Below the pieces are notes generated by a model that did no database searches, was not told the DNA's origin, and saw only the letters and a program-made list of their open reading frames with translations. 64,000 bases of DNA. Origin: Pithys albifrons albifrons. Its lineage: Eukaryota; Chordata; Aves; Passeriformes; Thamnophilidae. Positions 12,529 through 24,090 of the stretch are shown here, in pieces. The stretch is taken from the NCBI RefSeq assembly GCF_047495875.1, contig NC_092465.1, positions 8,047,160-8,111,159 on the forward strand, given 5' to 3'. How positions within the stretch are numbered: position 1 is the first letter of the stretch; each line of letters starts with the position of its first letter. The translations under genes and the position numbers were made by a program.

Positions 12529-15500
12529 CATTCTGGCTTTACTGGCAACTGATTTCAGGATGACACCACTACATACAAACAGTTCAGGGTAAAATTTCTC
12601 ACCCCAACACAATGGCTCAGCATGAATTTTGCTTGCATGTGATGCCTAGTGCAGATATCCCCGATGCAGAAGGAATTGTGGGGTAACGTCATGTTCTGCC
12701 ATAGTAAACTTGGCAAAGCCTTGACAAGTTTTCAGGGCTGCCTGTTAGGTACACAAGTACTTAGAAAACTGGACTGGCTCTCAGTGTGGGAATACTTACA
12801 CTGTTTCAGAAGTTTAGCTACTACCTGGAGTCTGATCTTTAAAAAAAAGGGGGTTTGCTTCTGGATGTCTTGTTATATGCAATGAAAATAATGGAGAGGA
12901 ACCTGCTTAGACAAAATACCCTCAGTCTTGCTTGATATTTCATTCAAGCTTGTGTGCTAATCTTGGACCTTCGATAAATCCTCCTAAACTGGATTTTGGC
13001 TACGGCCTCAACCCTGATGCTCAGGCCTGTTTTCAGGAAGAAAGAACATACTTGGAGAATCAGCACTGGACAGGGCTTTGATGTTCTTGCAGACCCAGAG
13101 TTCTGCGTGGTGTTCAGTGTTTTCCATGACAAGATTATAAGGCTTAAAGAAGCATAAGCTTGTACAGAAAGACATTTCACACTACTTTTGGCTTGTCTCC
13201 AGTATTTTGTGGTGCTTCCTGAGTGTGGTGGGATGAGACAGGGAACATGGCCATGCTCATAGGTAGGGAGATGTTAGCTATGCTCCTGTAAATCTTCAAA
13301 AATTTAAATAATATTACTCATCCTGTAGGTCTCACATGGTAGAAATATTGAATCCTGTTAGCAGCGTGAGTAATAGTTTTGCATGAAATTAAATCTACTT
13401 TCCAAACAGGTTCGGGTTCACCTTTTCTTTTTATAATGTAATAGCTTGAGCAAACAGAAGGCTAAATGAATGCAGTGAGATGGACCACAGTGCTCCTGAG
13501 GTCTACTACAGACTTTGTGTGAGATCGAAGAAAACGAGTTTGTTTTTCTTTCCTGAAGTTCCTCACGTGTAAAGTATGTGTACCTGTCAATAAAATGGGG
13601 ATTTGAGAATTAGTGTACTAAAGAAAATCAATATGGTTTTGCAGCCATAAATGCTGGATTTTTGCTTTGTTTTGCTTTGCTTTCTGAGATAGTATTGGCT
13701 ATTACTCTGAACCTTCATTTAAAAGTGAAAAGGACTGAAGGTTGTTCCCTTTCCGAGTCTGGGAAAACAAGCACACACTAAACAGACTGGGGGGGGGTCC
13801 TGAAGGTACTCTTTGCTTCTGCCACTGCCTATGATCCATCAGAATTCATTTAGCGGCCCAGAGAGACCTGCTAAGAGGTGCTGCAGTGCAAAATGCTGCT
13901 TATAAAGTCACCTGCTGCCTGTGCAGGTTCAGTTCGTTCAGGCTCAGACCATTTTCTCTTCCTCTGCTTACAGTTTCTATTTCAAAAACCACTTGCTCCT
14001 CTTCCTTGGTAACAAGGCCGTTGTATGCAGGCTGTTTTTCACTTCCATCACTTCTCACCACATACTCCCTGCACTGAATCACTGATATGAAGACTATTTC
14101 CATGACATTCCATGTTTGCAGGCATAATCTAGTCCAAAAATATCATTGTTATTGTAACAGGGAGGATTTTTTTTATCTTCTGGCTGTAATTTAATACTAT
14201 TCACCTTGACTTTTACAGAAAATTAACTAAAGGAATCCTTGTGCACCAGAATATTTTACTGCACCTTTTGTTTCTAAAAAGAGCTACAAATATTTAATCT
14301 AAATATTTTATATTAAAATAAATTTAATGAATAAGAACAAAAAGTAATCATAACAAATGTACTCTTATACTTCAGTGGATATTGGATTGTATAAATGATG
14401 ATGTGTGTGTTTGTTTCTTCATCAGTTCCATATATTGGACTGGATATTATAAGCTCTGAGTGTGTCTCTCACCAATGGTGTGAATGCTCCTTGGTTAGAA
14501 ATCATCCTGCAAAACCTGAAGACAGTAAACTGTGAGGGAGGGAATTTCAGGGTGGCAAAAGGAGTGGATGTAGGTGCAGTGAGTAAGACAACACCTTGCA
14601 GGGATAACACAGTGCTTTCCCAGTGGGAGAGGTGTGCACTCGGAGAAACCCTTCACTCCAGTAACCAAATGTTGTGCATTAACAGACCAGCAGCAGCTCC
14701 TGGCACTGCAGCCAGGCTGAAGCCTGGCATCCCACTGATTTATTGAGTCTCTCTGAAGTTGAGCTTTACTTGAGGGAATTCTCCTTCACATCCCCTTCAT
14801 CAGCTGCAGCCAGATCGAAGGCTGCAGTGGATGTGGGATTGTGCATGTATGAACACACACATGTGTACAGCTTTTCCTGGGATACCTTGAGCTGTGTGCA
14901 AACTTGCTGGCCGTGACCTGCAGTGTATGATAACTGCCACCTTTCCATTGACTCCTGTTTGGAGTAACAGAGAGATACAGATGATTTTTGGAAAGCTGAC
15001 TGGAGGGAGGCTATGCCCTGTCTGTGTTTCACACAATCCCGGCATCAACACAGAGTACAGCTCCCTGAGGTTAATAACTCTGAAGAAGCCAGGAGACTAG
15101 CAGTGATCCTGACTCAGCCTCTCTTGCAGTATTAAAACTTCTTCATCCAGAAACAGAGAAGTCTGTAATCTGATTATGAACTGGCATGAATTAAAGATTG
15201 AGTGCACTCCTGTCAATAGCTGCCAACATATGTGAGCATGGAATTAGGCCCTTGGTATGTGGAACAGCAATGAGTAAATTTTATGAACTTACATAAGAGA
15301 AAAGAAAGCAAACAGCTATAAAAAAACATATTGCCATGAAGTACATAGAGGTACCAATATACACATTAATTTTTTATTTCTTAGAATGGTGATTATACAA
15401 TTCATGTAGTGTGACTAAAAAAAAAAAGAAGAAACTTGTGGGGATTTTTTCTTTAAAGTACATAAGGCTTAGAAAGCAAGAGGCAAGAAAATATGTGGCT

Positions 15501-18500
15501 GGGGAACTATATCAGGAGGTTACTGCAGGACTTGAATAGTGATCAGGAACCTCTGGGAAACACCACCTCCAGCAGCAGTTCTGCTGCTCACAGCCACTCA
15601 CTGCATTTGGCAGTGGGGCATGCAGAGTTTTCTATCAGAAGCAGGGATTTCCTTTTCACTTAAACTTTCTGGATAACGTAATCAATTTTCTTGGCTAATC
15701 ATGTTGATGTTCTTACTCATTTTAAATATTTCAGAAAGGAGGTTCATTCAGTGTACTGAGGGGCTGCTTCAACACTAGCAGGTACCACCTGCTCTATTGC
15801 AAAATGTAACAGAAGCATCTGCTCCCAGCTTCAGTATTCTCTAGCATATTTTGGTAATCACTCAGTTATTTAATTGCACCCTAAAGGCACTGAAATTTTT
15901 GGAAACCTCCTTGCAGGGCTAATGTGGATACTCTTATTAGTAGTCAACAACCAGGGTGAACAGCATTTTTGCTAAGCAGCCAGTTCCCAAAGATTACACC
16001 TATGAAAATTAACGGCCACGTGAAGGAACCGGAGGGATGGCAGGGAATGACATTAATGGAGAAGTGAGCAGTGGAGTGCTGCTCTGTTGGCTTGTTGTGA
16101 AATCCCACTCTATCGATCTGCCTTGCTTCTGAGATATTTTATAATGACAAACCATGCACTTACAGAGGCTTTACAACTCCAGCCCTTGTTGGGTTCATCC
16201 TCTAATTAAGTTCTACCTTGTGAGAGCAGGAGGATAATCAGCAAACTTTACACTTTCTAGGAACAGATATCTTAAAATTTGTAGAAATTCCTTTAAAAAC
16301 AATGCCAGCAAATTATTGATCTTATCTTTGGCAGCTTTTTTACCCAAGCTGCTTTTTCTTTGTTATTGTAAGAAAATATTTCTGTGTTAGCTTAAAGCTG
16401 GTTTTGGGGTTTGCACAGAAGGTGAAGCATAAAATCAAGTACAAAAACTTTACAAAAAATCCACAGGTACTTAGTCCAACTAAAAACATCACAACTTCAT
16501 TCTCTGTCTTAAAGTAGTTCCTGTGTGATACTGTTAAACACAAGTGTGTTTCAAGATGAAGGAGAATGTCTTTGAATCTTCCAGGCTGCTTCTCCTTGCT
16601 TAAGCTCCTGGTGACAGTAACTTGAAGTCATCATATTCTTTTTAGAACAAATGTTTGGGCAGAGTATGGTGAAAGTTAGCCAGTTAGCCCTTTTCCCAAT
16701 CCGCCATTTAAGACGTGCCCTCCTCCACACCAACCAAAGAACCTTTGAGTTGAATCATAAGCCTCATTTTTATGTGAGGTCTTTTTTTTCCCCCGTCTAT
16801 ATCCATTAAGTTTCACTCCTGCCTGCATATGATAGAGGGAGGTGAAAGAGCACTGCTGAGCCCCTGATATGCTTGCTAAATGTGTTTTTTATTGCTCAAA
16901 ATCCAATACATTTGATAAGGTGAAAGAGGCTATAATGTGAGTGAGTCCTGTAGGCTAGAGGCCAGCCTGGATGCCTCACCTGTGGTGCCTGGAGATCATC
17001 TTGCCTGGGCTGGAAGAGACCTTCTTGCTGAGCCTTTCCTTGGGAAATGACTTCTCAATTTCACTGCAGCAAACATTTCTGACTGCTCTCCCCGCTCTGA
17101 AGGGGATGTTTGTACCCAGGGCCAGTTCCCATATAGGGCTGCCTTGGCAGATTTGTGCAAAATGAGCAGAAGATCAGTCTTTTCCTCACCAGCTCAATCA
17201 CTTTTGGCATCCATTTGCAGCAGCACCTGCCTTTGAGTTCAAGTTAAGAAGTGCAAAATGAATTTTGACTGTGGAATACTGTGTTTAGGATGATTTAAAG
17301 CAGATTTTCTTCCAGGAAATTAGAATCTTCAGAAAATGAACCCCATTTAAAAGAGCTCTGGCAGACGTCTGAAGTCACAGTGAGATTTACAAGCACAGCT
17401 GAAGGTCCCCATAGTCCTCTGGGAGCATGTTCTGAGCTCTCAGCCTTCTCCCTTTGCCTGTCCCTCCCTTGCAGTGCAGGGTAAACCTTTGACTCACATC
17501 TCCAGGCCTGAATCTTGGTCATTCTGGGCAGGTGCTTGAAGGAAACAGATGCCTGTATGGAGTTTCCTTACACCACTCTAAGCACAGTTTGAAGTCTTTA
17601 GCAAAATTATTGTTTTCTTGCATTGCTGCCTTTTGGACACGTGCTTTGTATGGTTTCTTCAAATTACTTTAAAAAAAAAGAAGAAAAAAAAGGGGAGAGT
17701 AGGGAGGAAAACAAGATAGAACCATAGAACAAACTCAACCTGGGGCCTGAATAATGAAGTCATTTTATTTTTGAGCAATAGCTTCCTGTGCTGGGAGTAT
17801 AACTTTTGATACAGTATCAAATAGTGCTCAGAAGTCTCCCTCTTGAAAGAACAGATGCTTTAGAGATGCCTAAAGCTGAAGACTCATGCAGTGAGAGACT
17901 CCAAATCAGCAGTTTCTTTGGGAGATTTGTGCCATGGCTTCTGGCTGCAGTCTGTCCTTTTTCTTCTTCGCTTCCCCTTGAACAGACTTTGTCTGCCCTG
18001 GCTGCAGTTTCGTGCACTCCTCAAAGACACTCCAGGAACGCCTTGGTATGTGGCACACTGTGTTTTGTTTTACCGGGAGGTTACTCTGAAGTTAAGAGTC
18101 ATTTAAGGATGTTATGTATACAACATTGCTTGATCATTATCAGCCTGAGGTGTCACAATCTGCTCACAGAGCTCGCCAGCTTCCAAACCCTGGCTTTGGT
18201 TCCAGATTTTGGTTGGACCAGCAGAAAGAGGATTTTTTTATGTTTCTGGCAAGTCCTGCTGAGGACTCTGGAGGGTACGGATTGTTAGACTGTACCACAA
18301 ACAAACTCATTATTTGGGTGAAAGTCTAATCCGAGCTGCATTTCTTCTGTTCCTGGGGGAAGCGCGAAGCTCTTGGAGCACCTAACAAAGTGCGGTGATT
18401 TCGGAACCCCCGTGCGCTGGCAGTGGACGCGAGGCTGTTGCTTGTGTCTTGTACCTGTGTTACATAAGAACGCTCGTATCCCGGTACCGCAGAGGGCTGG

Positions 18501-18594
18501 AGTCGCTTTGGAGGCAAGAGGTGGCAGGAGAACGGGGAAGGGAGAAAGGAAGGAAAAAAAAACAATCGGGGAGCACGGAGGAAAAAGCAGCCAG

Positions 18595-18600
18595 TATAAA
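18595..18600 (+). promoter_or_regulatory. TATA box candidate
   Basis: A perfect TATAAA lies inside the CpG island. A TCAG initiator-like sequence at 18,625-18,628 puts a possible start site at about 18,627, the usual 25-32 bases downstream. From there to the coding start at 18,959 there is no upstream ATG, so the 5' UTR would be about 330 nt and the first AUG would be the DPP10 start. Whether transcription really starts here cannot be read from sequence. Confidence 0.5.
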
Positions 18601-18773
18601 CTTTCTGCTGCAGTCTTCCTAATTTCAGCTGAGAGCGCTGCGGGGCTCGGCTTTCACAGAGGGGGCTCACCTTAGCTCAGACTCTGTTCCCCGGCCCCGC
18701 AGGCGAGGGCGGCGGGGCTGCACCCGAACCCGGCTCCGTCTCAGCCCCAGTCCCAGCTCGGTCCCGGTTCGGC

Positions 18774-18805
18774 GGGCGGGGCGGTGCCGGTGTCGGGCGG
18801 GGCGG
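18774..18805 (+). promoter_or_regulatory. Pair of GC boxes (Sp/KLF-type sites)
   Basis: The motif GGGCGGGGCGG occurs exactly twice, at 18,774-18,784 and 18,795-18,805, 21 bp apart, which is about two helical turns. GC boxes are the known target of Sp1/KLF factors. The second copy is also part of a potential G-quadruplex. If the TATA box sets the start site, these boxes are within the transcribed 5' UTR; alternatively they drive dispersed initiation further downstream. Confidence 0.6.
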
Positions 18806-18861
18806 AGCGGGCGGGCGGCCCCCGCCGGGCGGAGCTGTCGCGGCTCCCTGGGGTGCGGAGT

Positions 18862-18889
18862 ATCGCAGCCGGAGCATCGCAGCCGGAGC
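18862..18889 (+). repeat. Perfect tandem duplication, 2 x 14 bp, in the 5' UTR
   Basis: ATCGCAGCCGGAGC at 18,862-18,875 is repeated exactly at 18,876-18,889. It lies 70-97 bases upstream of the coding start. Perfect identity suggests a recent replication slippage or a polymorphic unit. Confidence 0.85.
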
Positions 18890-18958
18890 CCCCCGGCCGC
18901 TCGGAGGCGCCGGGACGGAGCCGCGGGCGCCCCGTGCCCGCCCGGCGCCGCCGGCAAC

Positions 18959-19018
18959 ATGAACCAGACGGCGACGGTGTCCCACCACGTCCAGTGCCAC
19001 TCGTCGCGGGCCGTCAAG
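18959..19018 (+). CDS. DPP10: DPP10 first coding exon (MNQTA-type N-terminus), partial gene
   Basis: Sixty bases encode MNQTATVSHHVQCHSSRAVK and stop at a consensus donor (AAG followed by GTAGGG), phase 0. The peptide matches the alternative cytoplasmic N-terminus of dipeptidyl-peptidase-like 10: from memory the human form differs at eight of 20 positions, mostly conservatively, and shares MNQTA, VSHH, C13 and the final K. The DPP6 paralogue has a similar MNQTA exon but lacks the HH pair, so DPP10 is preferred. DPP10 is a catalytically dead type II membrane protein that binds Kv4 channels and speeds their gating; the MNQTA variants of this family are reported to add fast pore-blocking inactivation. 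The start is the first ATG after the TATA box, with A at -3. The membrane segment and ectodomain are encoded by exons beyond the window; no exon 2 (coding the NWKGIA-type membrane segment) was found in the remaining 45 kb. Confidence 0.87.
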
Positions 19019-19342
19019 GTAGGGCGGGCGGCACCGGGGGCTCTCTTTACCTGCCGTGCGGTGGCGGGCAGAGGTCGCGGCGAGGCGAGTGACAGCTTGG
19101 CCTGTTGGTCCCGCTAGGCATCGGAACCGGCTCCGAGCGAGCCCTTCGCGGGTCTGTACCCTAAGTTAGCCCCGGAGGAGGTGGGTAGGTGACAGCTGGG
19201 CACGGAGCTGGGGTTGCCTCCCGAATCAGTGCTCCGTTCTACCGGTGCGGTAAAGGCTCTGCTTGAGGGATACAGTGTGAAATCGAGTTGTCAGTCACGG
19301 TGTTGCCGCTGCCCGGTCGGAACGCTGCGGAACGGGGCGAGG

Positions 19343-19400
19343 TGGTGTGTGTGCTGGTGGTGGTGTCCACGTGTGTGAGAGTTGTGTGAGTTGTGTGAGT
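19343..19400 (+). repeat. GT-rich short tandem repeat just inside intron 1
   Basis: GTGTGTGCTGGTGG-type sequence leads into two exact copies of GTTGTGTGA at 19,381-19,389 and 19,390-19,398, with a diverged copy before them. It marks the downstream edge of the CpG island. Confidence 0.7.
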
Positions 19401-20487
19401 GCTGTGGCTGGGCAGAGAAGGTGGTGGTGAAGGAACAGCCAGGGGGAATAGCGGGCTCTCTCCTTGACTGCCTCCTTACCCAGCCTCTGACACCAGCCTG
19501 CCTTTGCAGTGATCAAAAACTACTTTCTAGCGGAGTTAACTGCACACTACCAGTGATAAAATGAAATCCCTAACTAGATTGGTATTCAGTAGGAAGTACC
19601 TCTGCAGAAGTGATTTTTTTTCTGAAATAAAATAACAGTGCAATCAGTGATATTTGATTAGTGATTCTTAGTTCTGGAAAAAACAACACTGAGAAATTTT
19701 ACACCAGCTATTTTGTTTCATAAAACGATGTGAAAGCCTCAAAAGTTCACTTCAGTGCCTTGCTGTCAGTGTGGGGCTGTGCAGAGGTTGGTGTGGTGAG
19801 GAAACTTGCTGGGGCTTCTCTCCCTTCTCAGAAAAACTGGGGGTTTGAGATTTGTTTGTCTTCCCAGAAGGAGCAGCTGAACTGCACATCAGGTTAGGAA
19901 ATTGTCAGTTGGGCTTTATCCTGTTAGTGCTGGGAATAAAAATCATGACTTAGAGCTGAGGCAGGAGAGGATTAAAGGTATAAATCTTCGATTAACACTG
20001 CCATTTTTATATAGGCTGCATTAAGCTTTGCAGTGTATAATCAGTGATGCAGAATGTCTTCAGGCTCAGGGACAAGGTGAGGTTTACCTGTAGCTCTAAG
20101 ACTGACCAGTTGTGTTATGCACAACTGTACCCATCACACCATAAACAGCTGGTTAGTTCATGCACAAATGGGCAAGGTCATGGGAAGTGATGAATTACAA
20201 TTGCCCTGGCCTACTTCAGAGAGTCAGCAAATATACTATTAAATTGCCTAAAACCATTTCATCCTCTCTAGGTCCGTCTCTGAAAGTACCAGAGTACAGA
20301 GAGCAGCCTGGTACTTGCTCTGAGTATTCCTTTCTTACATTTGGGACAGCCAGTACTAATTTTTCACTGACAGCAGCATTTATTAAATTCATTTGATTGG
20401 ACTTCTAAGCCAAAACAACAACCACCAATATCAATATGCCATTAAAAAAAAAAAGACCCACACAAGTCAATAGTCTTCAAAAAGAGA

Positions 20488-20523
20488 GAACATGAATCAG
20501 ACATGAGTGAACATGAATCAGAC
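20488..20523. repeat. Short tandem duplication, 21-bp period
   Basis: GAACATGAATCAGAC occurs at 20,488-20,502 and again at 20,509-20,523. The linker motif AGACATGAGT also recurs at about 20,529. This looks like local slippage duplication. Confidence 0.75.
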
Positions 20524-23500
20524 CTTCTAGACATGAGTCCATTTTACAACCAACACAGTAATACTGATGCCATTAGAAAACTGTCTCATTTTTCTGCTTG
20601 TAATTCAATGTGTCAGGTGTAAAACCTGCTTAATAAATAGTTTCAAATGCTTCAATGCTGAGCCAATGGATACTCCAGGAGAAAGTATTTATGACTACAG
20701 CGGAGCAGTAACTGCCCTGTGGTAATGAGGACCTTGTATTGGAAATTACTTGGAAAATACTTTGTTAGTGACCAGACAAATATGAATTGCATATTAACCA
20801 TTAACTTGCCAAGAAACAGTGTTCCAACAATTATGAAGACTCAAGAAAAAGGTTAGAGGAAAACTTCACACTTGCTGGAATGAGATCTCTAAAGCCCCTT
20901 CTTTTCCCCCAACAAACATGGCATCTCATCTCCCGTGTGCTACAATCAATGTGATGTTACTTCTCAATGGTTTTTGGATCAGCTACTCACTGCTTCATAA
21001 CAGCATAAACTTCTGAATTCACAGAACAAGAAGCAGAATGATCCACTTGTCCAGTAAATGGAATCCCACAAACTTTAACCGTGACACTTCCTCCTCTGAA
21101 TCACCCAGGGGCTGCAGTGGGGTTGGTGCCCAGATGGAGGGACACCCTGTCCCTTTCTCATGTTCTTTGTTCACTCAAGGGTACAACTTTTCTGCATCCA
21201 TGAGCCCTGAAAACTGACTGCACTGCATCCAACGTAGGTTTGGTGGCAAGGACCCAAGTGGATAGAGGAAAATGAATATCAAGCAAGAAAAAAAGCCCAG
21301 AGATACAACACCCCTGGGAAAAAATGCAAAATCTCTTATTAAAGCCTTTTATATCTAAGACTTTTTACAGCTTTTTTTTTTTTTTTAAATAATTTCAAAT
21401 CTTACCATCTTGCTGACACTCTGAGGTCTGTAACAAAACCTTCAAGGGTCTATCTGGGAATGCCAAATACCTGCTTCATTTCTGTATTGTTACACTCTGA
21501 ACTTCAGGATACCCCTCAGGGCAACGAATATGATTTTATTCTTCACACTTTTGGCTCATCTTGTCAACACAGCAAGTAAATTAGCTCTTCCAGGAGAATC
21601 ACGGAGTTTTGTGCACTCAATGTTGAGCTGATGGCCAAATGATTTTTTAACATTCTTTTTCCCTCTAACAGAGAAAAGTTCTGTTAAAACATTGTGTGAT
21701 TTGCTTGGAGGAAAAAAAGGGAAAAACACCCTGCAACCCAGAAATAAAAAATAATAATTATCTTGGTTGGCTAGGATCTGCCAAAACAAACCAAACATTT
21801 GTCTTCAAGCCAAACATTTGTACTGAATTTACAGGAGCTGTGAAATAGAAATATTTATGTCTTGCTTTTAACACAGTCAGGACTACAATTTGTTCCTATT
21901 AAGAAAAAATAATGGAGTTAAGCTAATATTTCTGTGGCTTTCTACAGTCTTTAATAACAAAACATTCTTTATCAGATCATGAGTCTCTGCTGTTATCAAC
22001 CCAATATTGATCTGACTGTGAGCTGGATCATGGAAGGAGTCACTAATTGGCATTTCAGAAGCACATAATTACTGTGTAATATAATATGTACGTTACAACC
22101 TTTTACTCTTCTTTCTTTCTTGCCTTCCTTTCACTTTTATTTATTCATTAGCTTTTAGATTGTAAACTATAAAAGGCAAATGCAGATATGTCCTTAGCAA
22201 AAATTCTGCAGTAAGTTTCATCAGTATCCAGGGAATTTATCAGAAATTTTTACATTTCAGGTTTATTGGAGGAGTGTTTTAGCACTCACTAATTAATGAA
22301 CAGTGGTGTACTAATAGTTTTCTTATTTACAATTAGGTCGAGGAGCACATAATTCAAGGGGGTTTATAGTGTTCCCTTTGGACTTATCTGTATGTTTACA
22401 GCAATTAAGATTTTCACACCAAACCTGCACCTTAGCAAGAAACATCTGCCCACTGCTGTACCCCCATCTCCTCCCAGAGAGAGAGACTCATGTGTAACTA
22501 TTCCTATCCATAAAGGCTGCTCAGTCATACTTGTGTTGAAACCCCAGGTAGCTGAATCTTTAAATGCCCACAGGATGTGCCCATACCGGGCCTTGTGCAG
22601 ATAGGAGAATTGTTCAAATCTACCAGCTGTTTAGAAAATAAATCCCTTAAAATGAGAACAGCATTTCTGAAATCCATTACATGAAAAGCAAGTCACTAAC
22701 AGATAATCTCAGTGAGTGTTCAATTATGAATTAGCCAGGATAATACGTAATGAAGGGCACAAGTAATACAGGGCTGTGTCACTGTTAGAAAGACAGGACT
22801 ATAATGCCAAAAAAAAAAACAGCCAAAGAAGCAATACATTTATAACTAGTCAGTTTGCATGATATTTTGTTGAAGGCGATAGACAATTTGCCATGTGCAA
22901 ACACGTTTATGTTGCCATGTGAGGCGCCCCAGCTCTGGGAGGTGCAGTGTGGCGGTGGCCATGGTGGCAGGAGGCAGGCTGGTGATGGGAACACAGGTCA
23001 TTGTCATACTGCTGGATGTGGCCAGCTCAAAATGCACATTTAGAATAAAGTAAATATTTTTATTTTTTATTTTCCTGAATGCTGAGCAAATGTACAACAC
23101 CCTTGTGTTTATTCTGTTCTTGAGACTCTGAAGGAGCACAGTGACCTGTTAGGGTACTCCAAAAGTTGTCCAAACAGATTCTGGTACTCATCAAAGAGAC
23201 TGGCTTGGAGCTTGATGGAAATGCCTTGAGTGTTGTTCCCTGGAACCATTTGGGGCTTTTTTGAATCCTCATCATCTGAAGTTGCTTTTCTTTCATTCTG
23301 GCATGCAGGTTTGGATCATATTTGAGTTGAGTGGATTTGTTCATGTGATTTATTTGTATTTTGCAGACCAAAACTATAATGCATGATGACACATATGTAT
23401 GTATGGGGAGGACAAGCTAGAGCTCTCTAGGTGGAAATTTGAAGAACTAATCACAACTTGTAAATCTTCCCCTTTCCAGTACTACTTTTCTGTATTTTTT

Positions 23501-24039
23501 CAATCTCCTTACCAATAACCAGTGCCTTTTCCTTTTAAAAACAGTCCTTCCTTCATTGTAAGAAGCGGCAGTTACAAAAAAAAATGCTGAAGGAATGAGA
23601 TAAAAAAATCATTTGAAATACTGAATTTCCACCTTCCAGTCTATAAAGAAACAAGTGCTCTCTCTCAAAAGTAACATCAAGATTAGTTAACCAGTAGTAA
23701 TTAAAAAAGCCAAAACTAAACAAACAAAAAAGAGAGAGAAAGGGAAAGAGGGGTGGTGTCAAATCCCAAGTTGATGCTCTAAGGAGCAGCACAGTCTCAC
23801 TGTAGGTCTGACTCTCAGGCATGGTGTGCCCCAGCAGCAATTGCCCAGCTCTGCAGCTGAGATGGAAGCGATTGGGGTCTGTCCTTGCAGGGGAACTCAG
23901 CTCCTCTGCCTGCTGTGACCTTGCTGATAGGGTGTGTTTTTAGGGCCCTTTCTTGCCTATAAAAATTACTATGCTTTCAAGCTTTCCACTCTGAATTCCC
24001 TGTTCTTTTCATAAAATTTAAAAGCAATTAGCGAAAAGT

Positions 24040-24090
24040 GTATATATACTCATTATGTGGTATAGATTTGATATATATGATATATATAGC
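24040..24090. repeat. TA-rich low-complexity patch
   Basis: Several TATATA runs (GTATATATACT, GATATATATGATATATATAG) occur in 50 bases. It is simple sequence with no other structure seen. Confidence 0.7.

Larger units (their letters stand above)
6878..18329. other. Upstream non-coding flank, proximal part
   Basis: No exon, RNA gene or transposon is recognised with confidence. It contains an A/C-rich tract (8,286-8,384), a (TTTG)n tract near 12,500, a G9 run at 13,789-13,797 and A-rich runs near 15,420 and 17,670. The largest frame (17,806-18,288, about 160 codons, immediately upstream of the CpG island) has no recognisable domain and overlaps other frames on both strands. Its length is within what chance allows. 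Confidence 0.6.
18330..19345. promoter_or_regulatory. DPP10: CpG island promoter of DPP10 alternative first exon
   Basis: This is the only CpG-dense, strongly GC-rich stretch in the window; everything else is AT-rich with rare CpG. It spans the region upstream of the first coding exon, the likely 5' UTR, the exon itself, and about 325 bases of intron 1. It contains a TATAAA at 18,595, GC boxes at 18,774 and 18,795, and a tandem 14-bp duplication at 18,862. The boundaries were judged by eye from where CpG dinucleotides thin out. CpG islands usually mark promoters active in the germ line or broadly; here the exon downstream supports that reading. Confidence 0.85.

Noticed and set aside
16990..17030. 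Possible minus-strand CR1 end (CTGGGCTGGAAGAGACCTTC)
   Set aside because: It resembles the CR1 'gggttggaagggacctt' block, but the required neighbouring blocks on both sides are absent.
17715..17750. Possible degraded minus-strand CR1 terminus (ACCATAGAACAAACTC)
   Set aside because: Too few matching positions and no downstream CR1 sequence.
17805..17821. 17-bp inverted repeat TTTGATAC-A-GTATCAAA
   Set aside because: About one is expected by chance in this window, and there is no supporting context.
17806..18288. Open frame of about 160 codons just upstream of the CpG island
   Set aside because: No recognised domain. It overlaps frames on both strands, lies upstream of the TATA box and has a length within chance expectation.
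18667..19017. Arginine/proline-rich minus-strand and plus-strand frames through the CpG island
   Set aside because: High GC removes stop codons, so open frames in all phases are expected. Only the 20-codon DPP10 frame has protein similarity and a matching splice donor.
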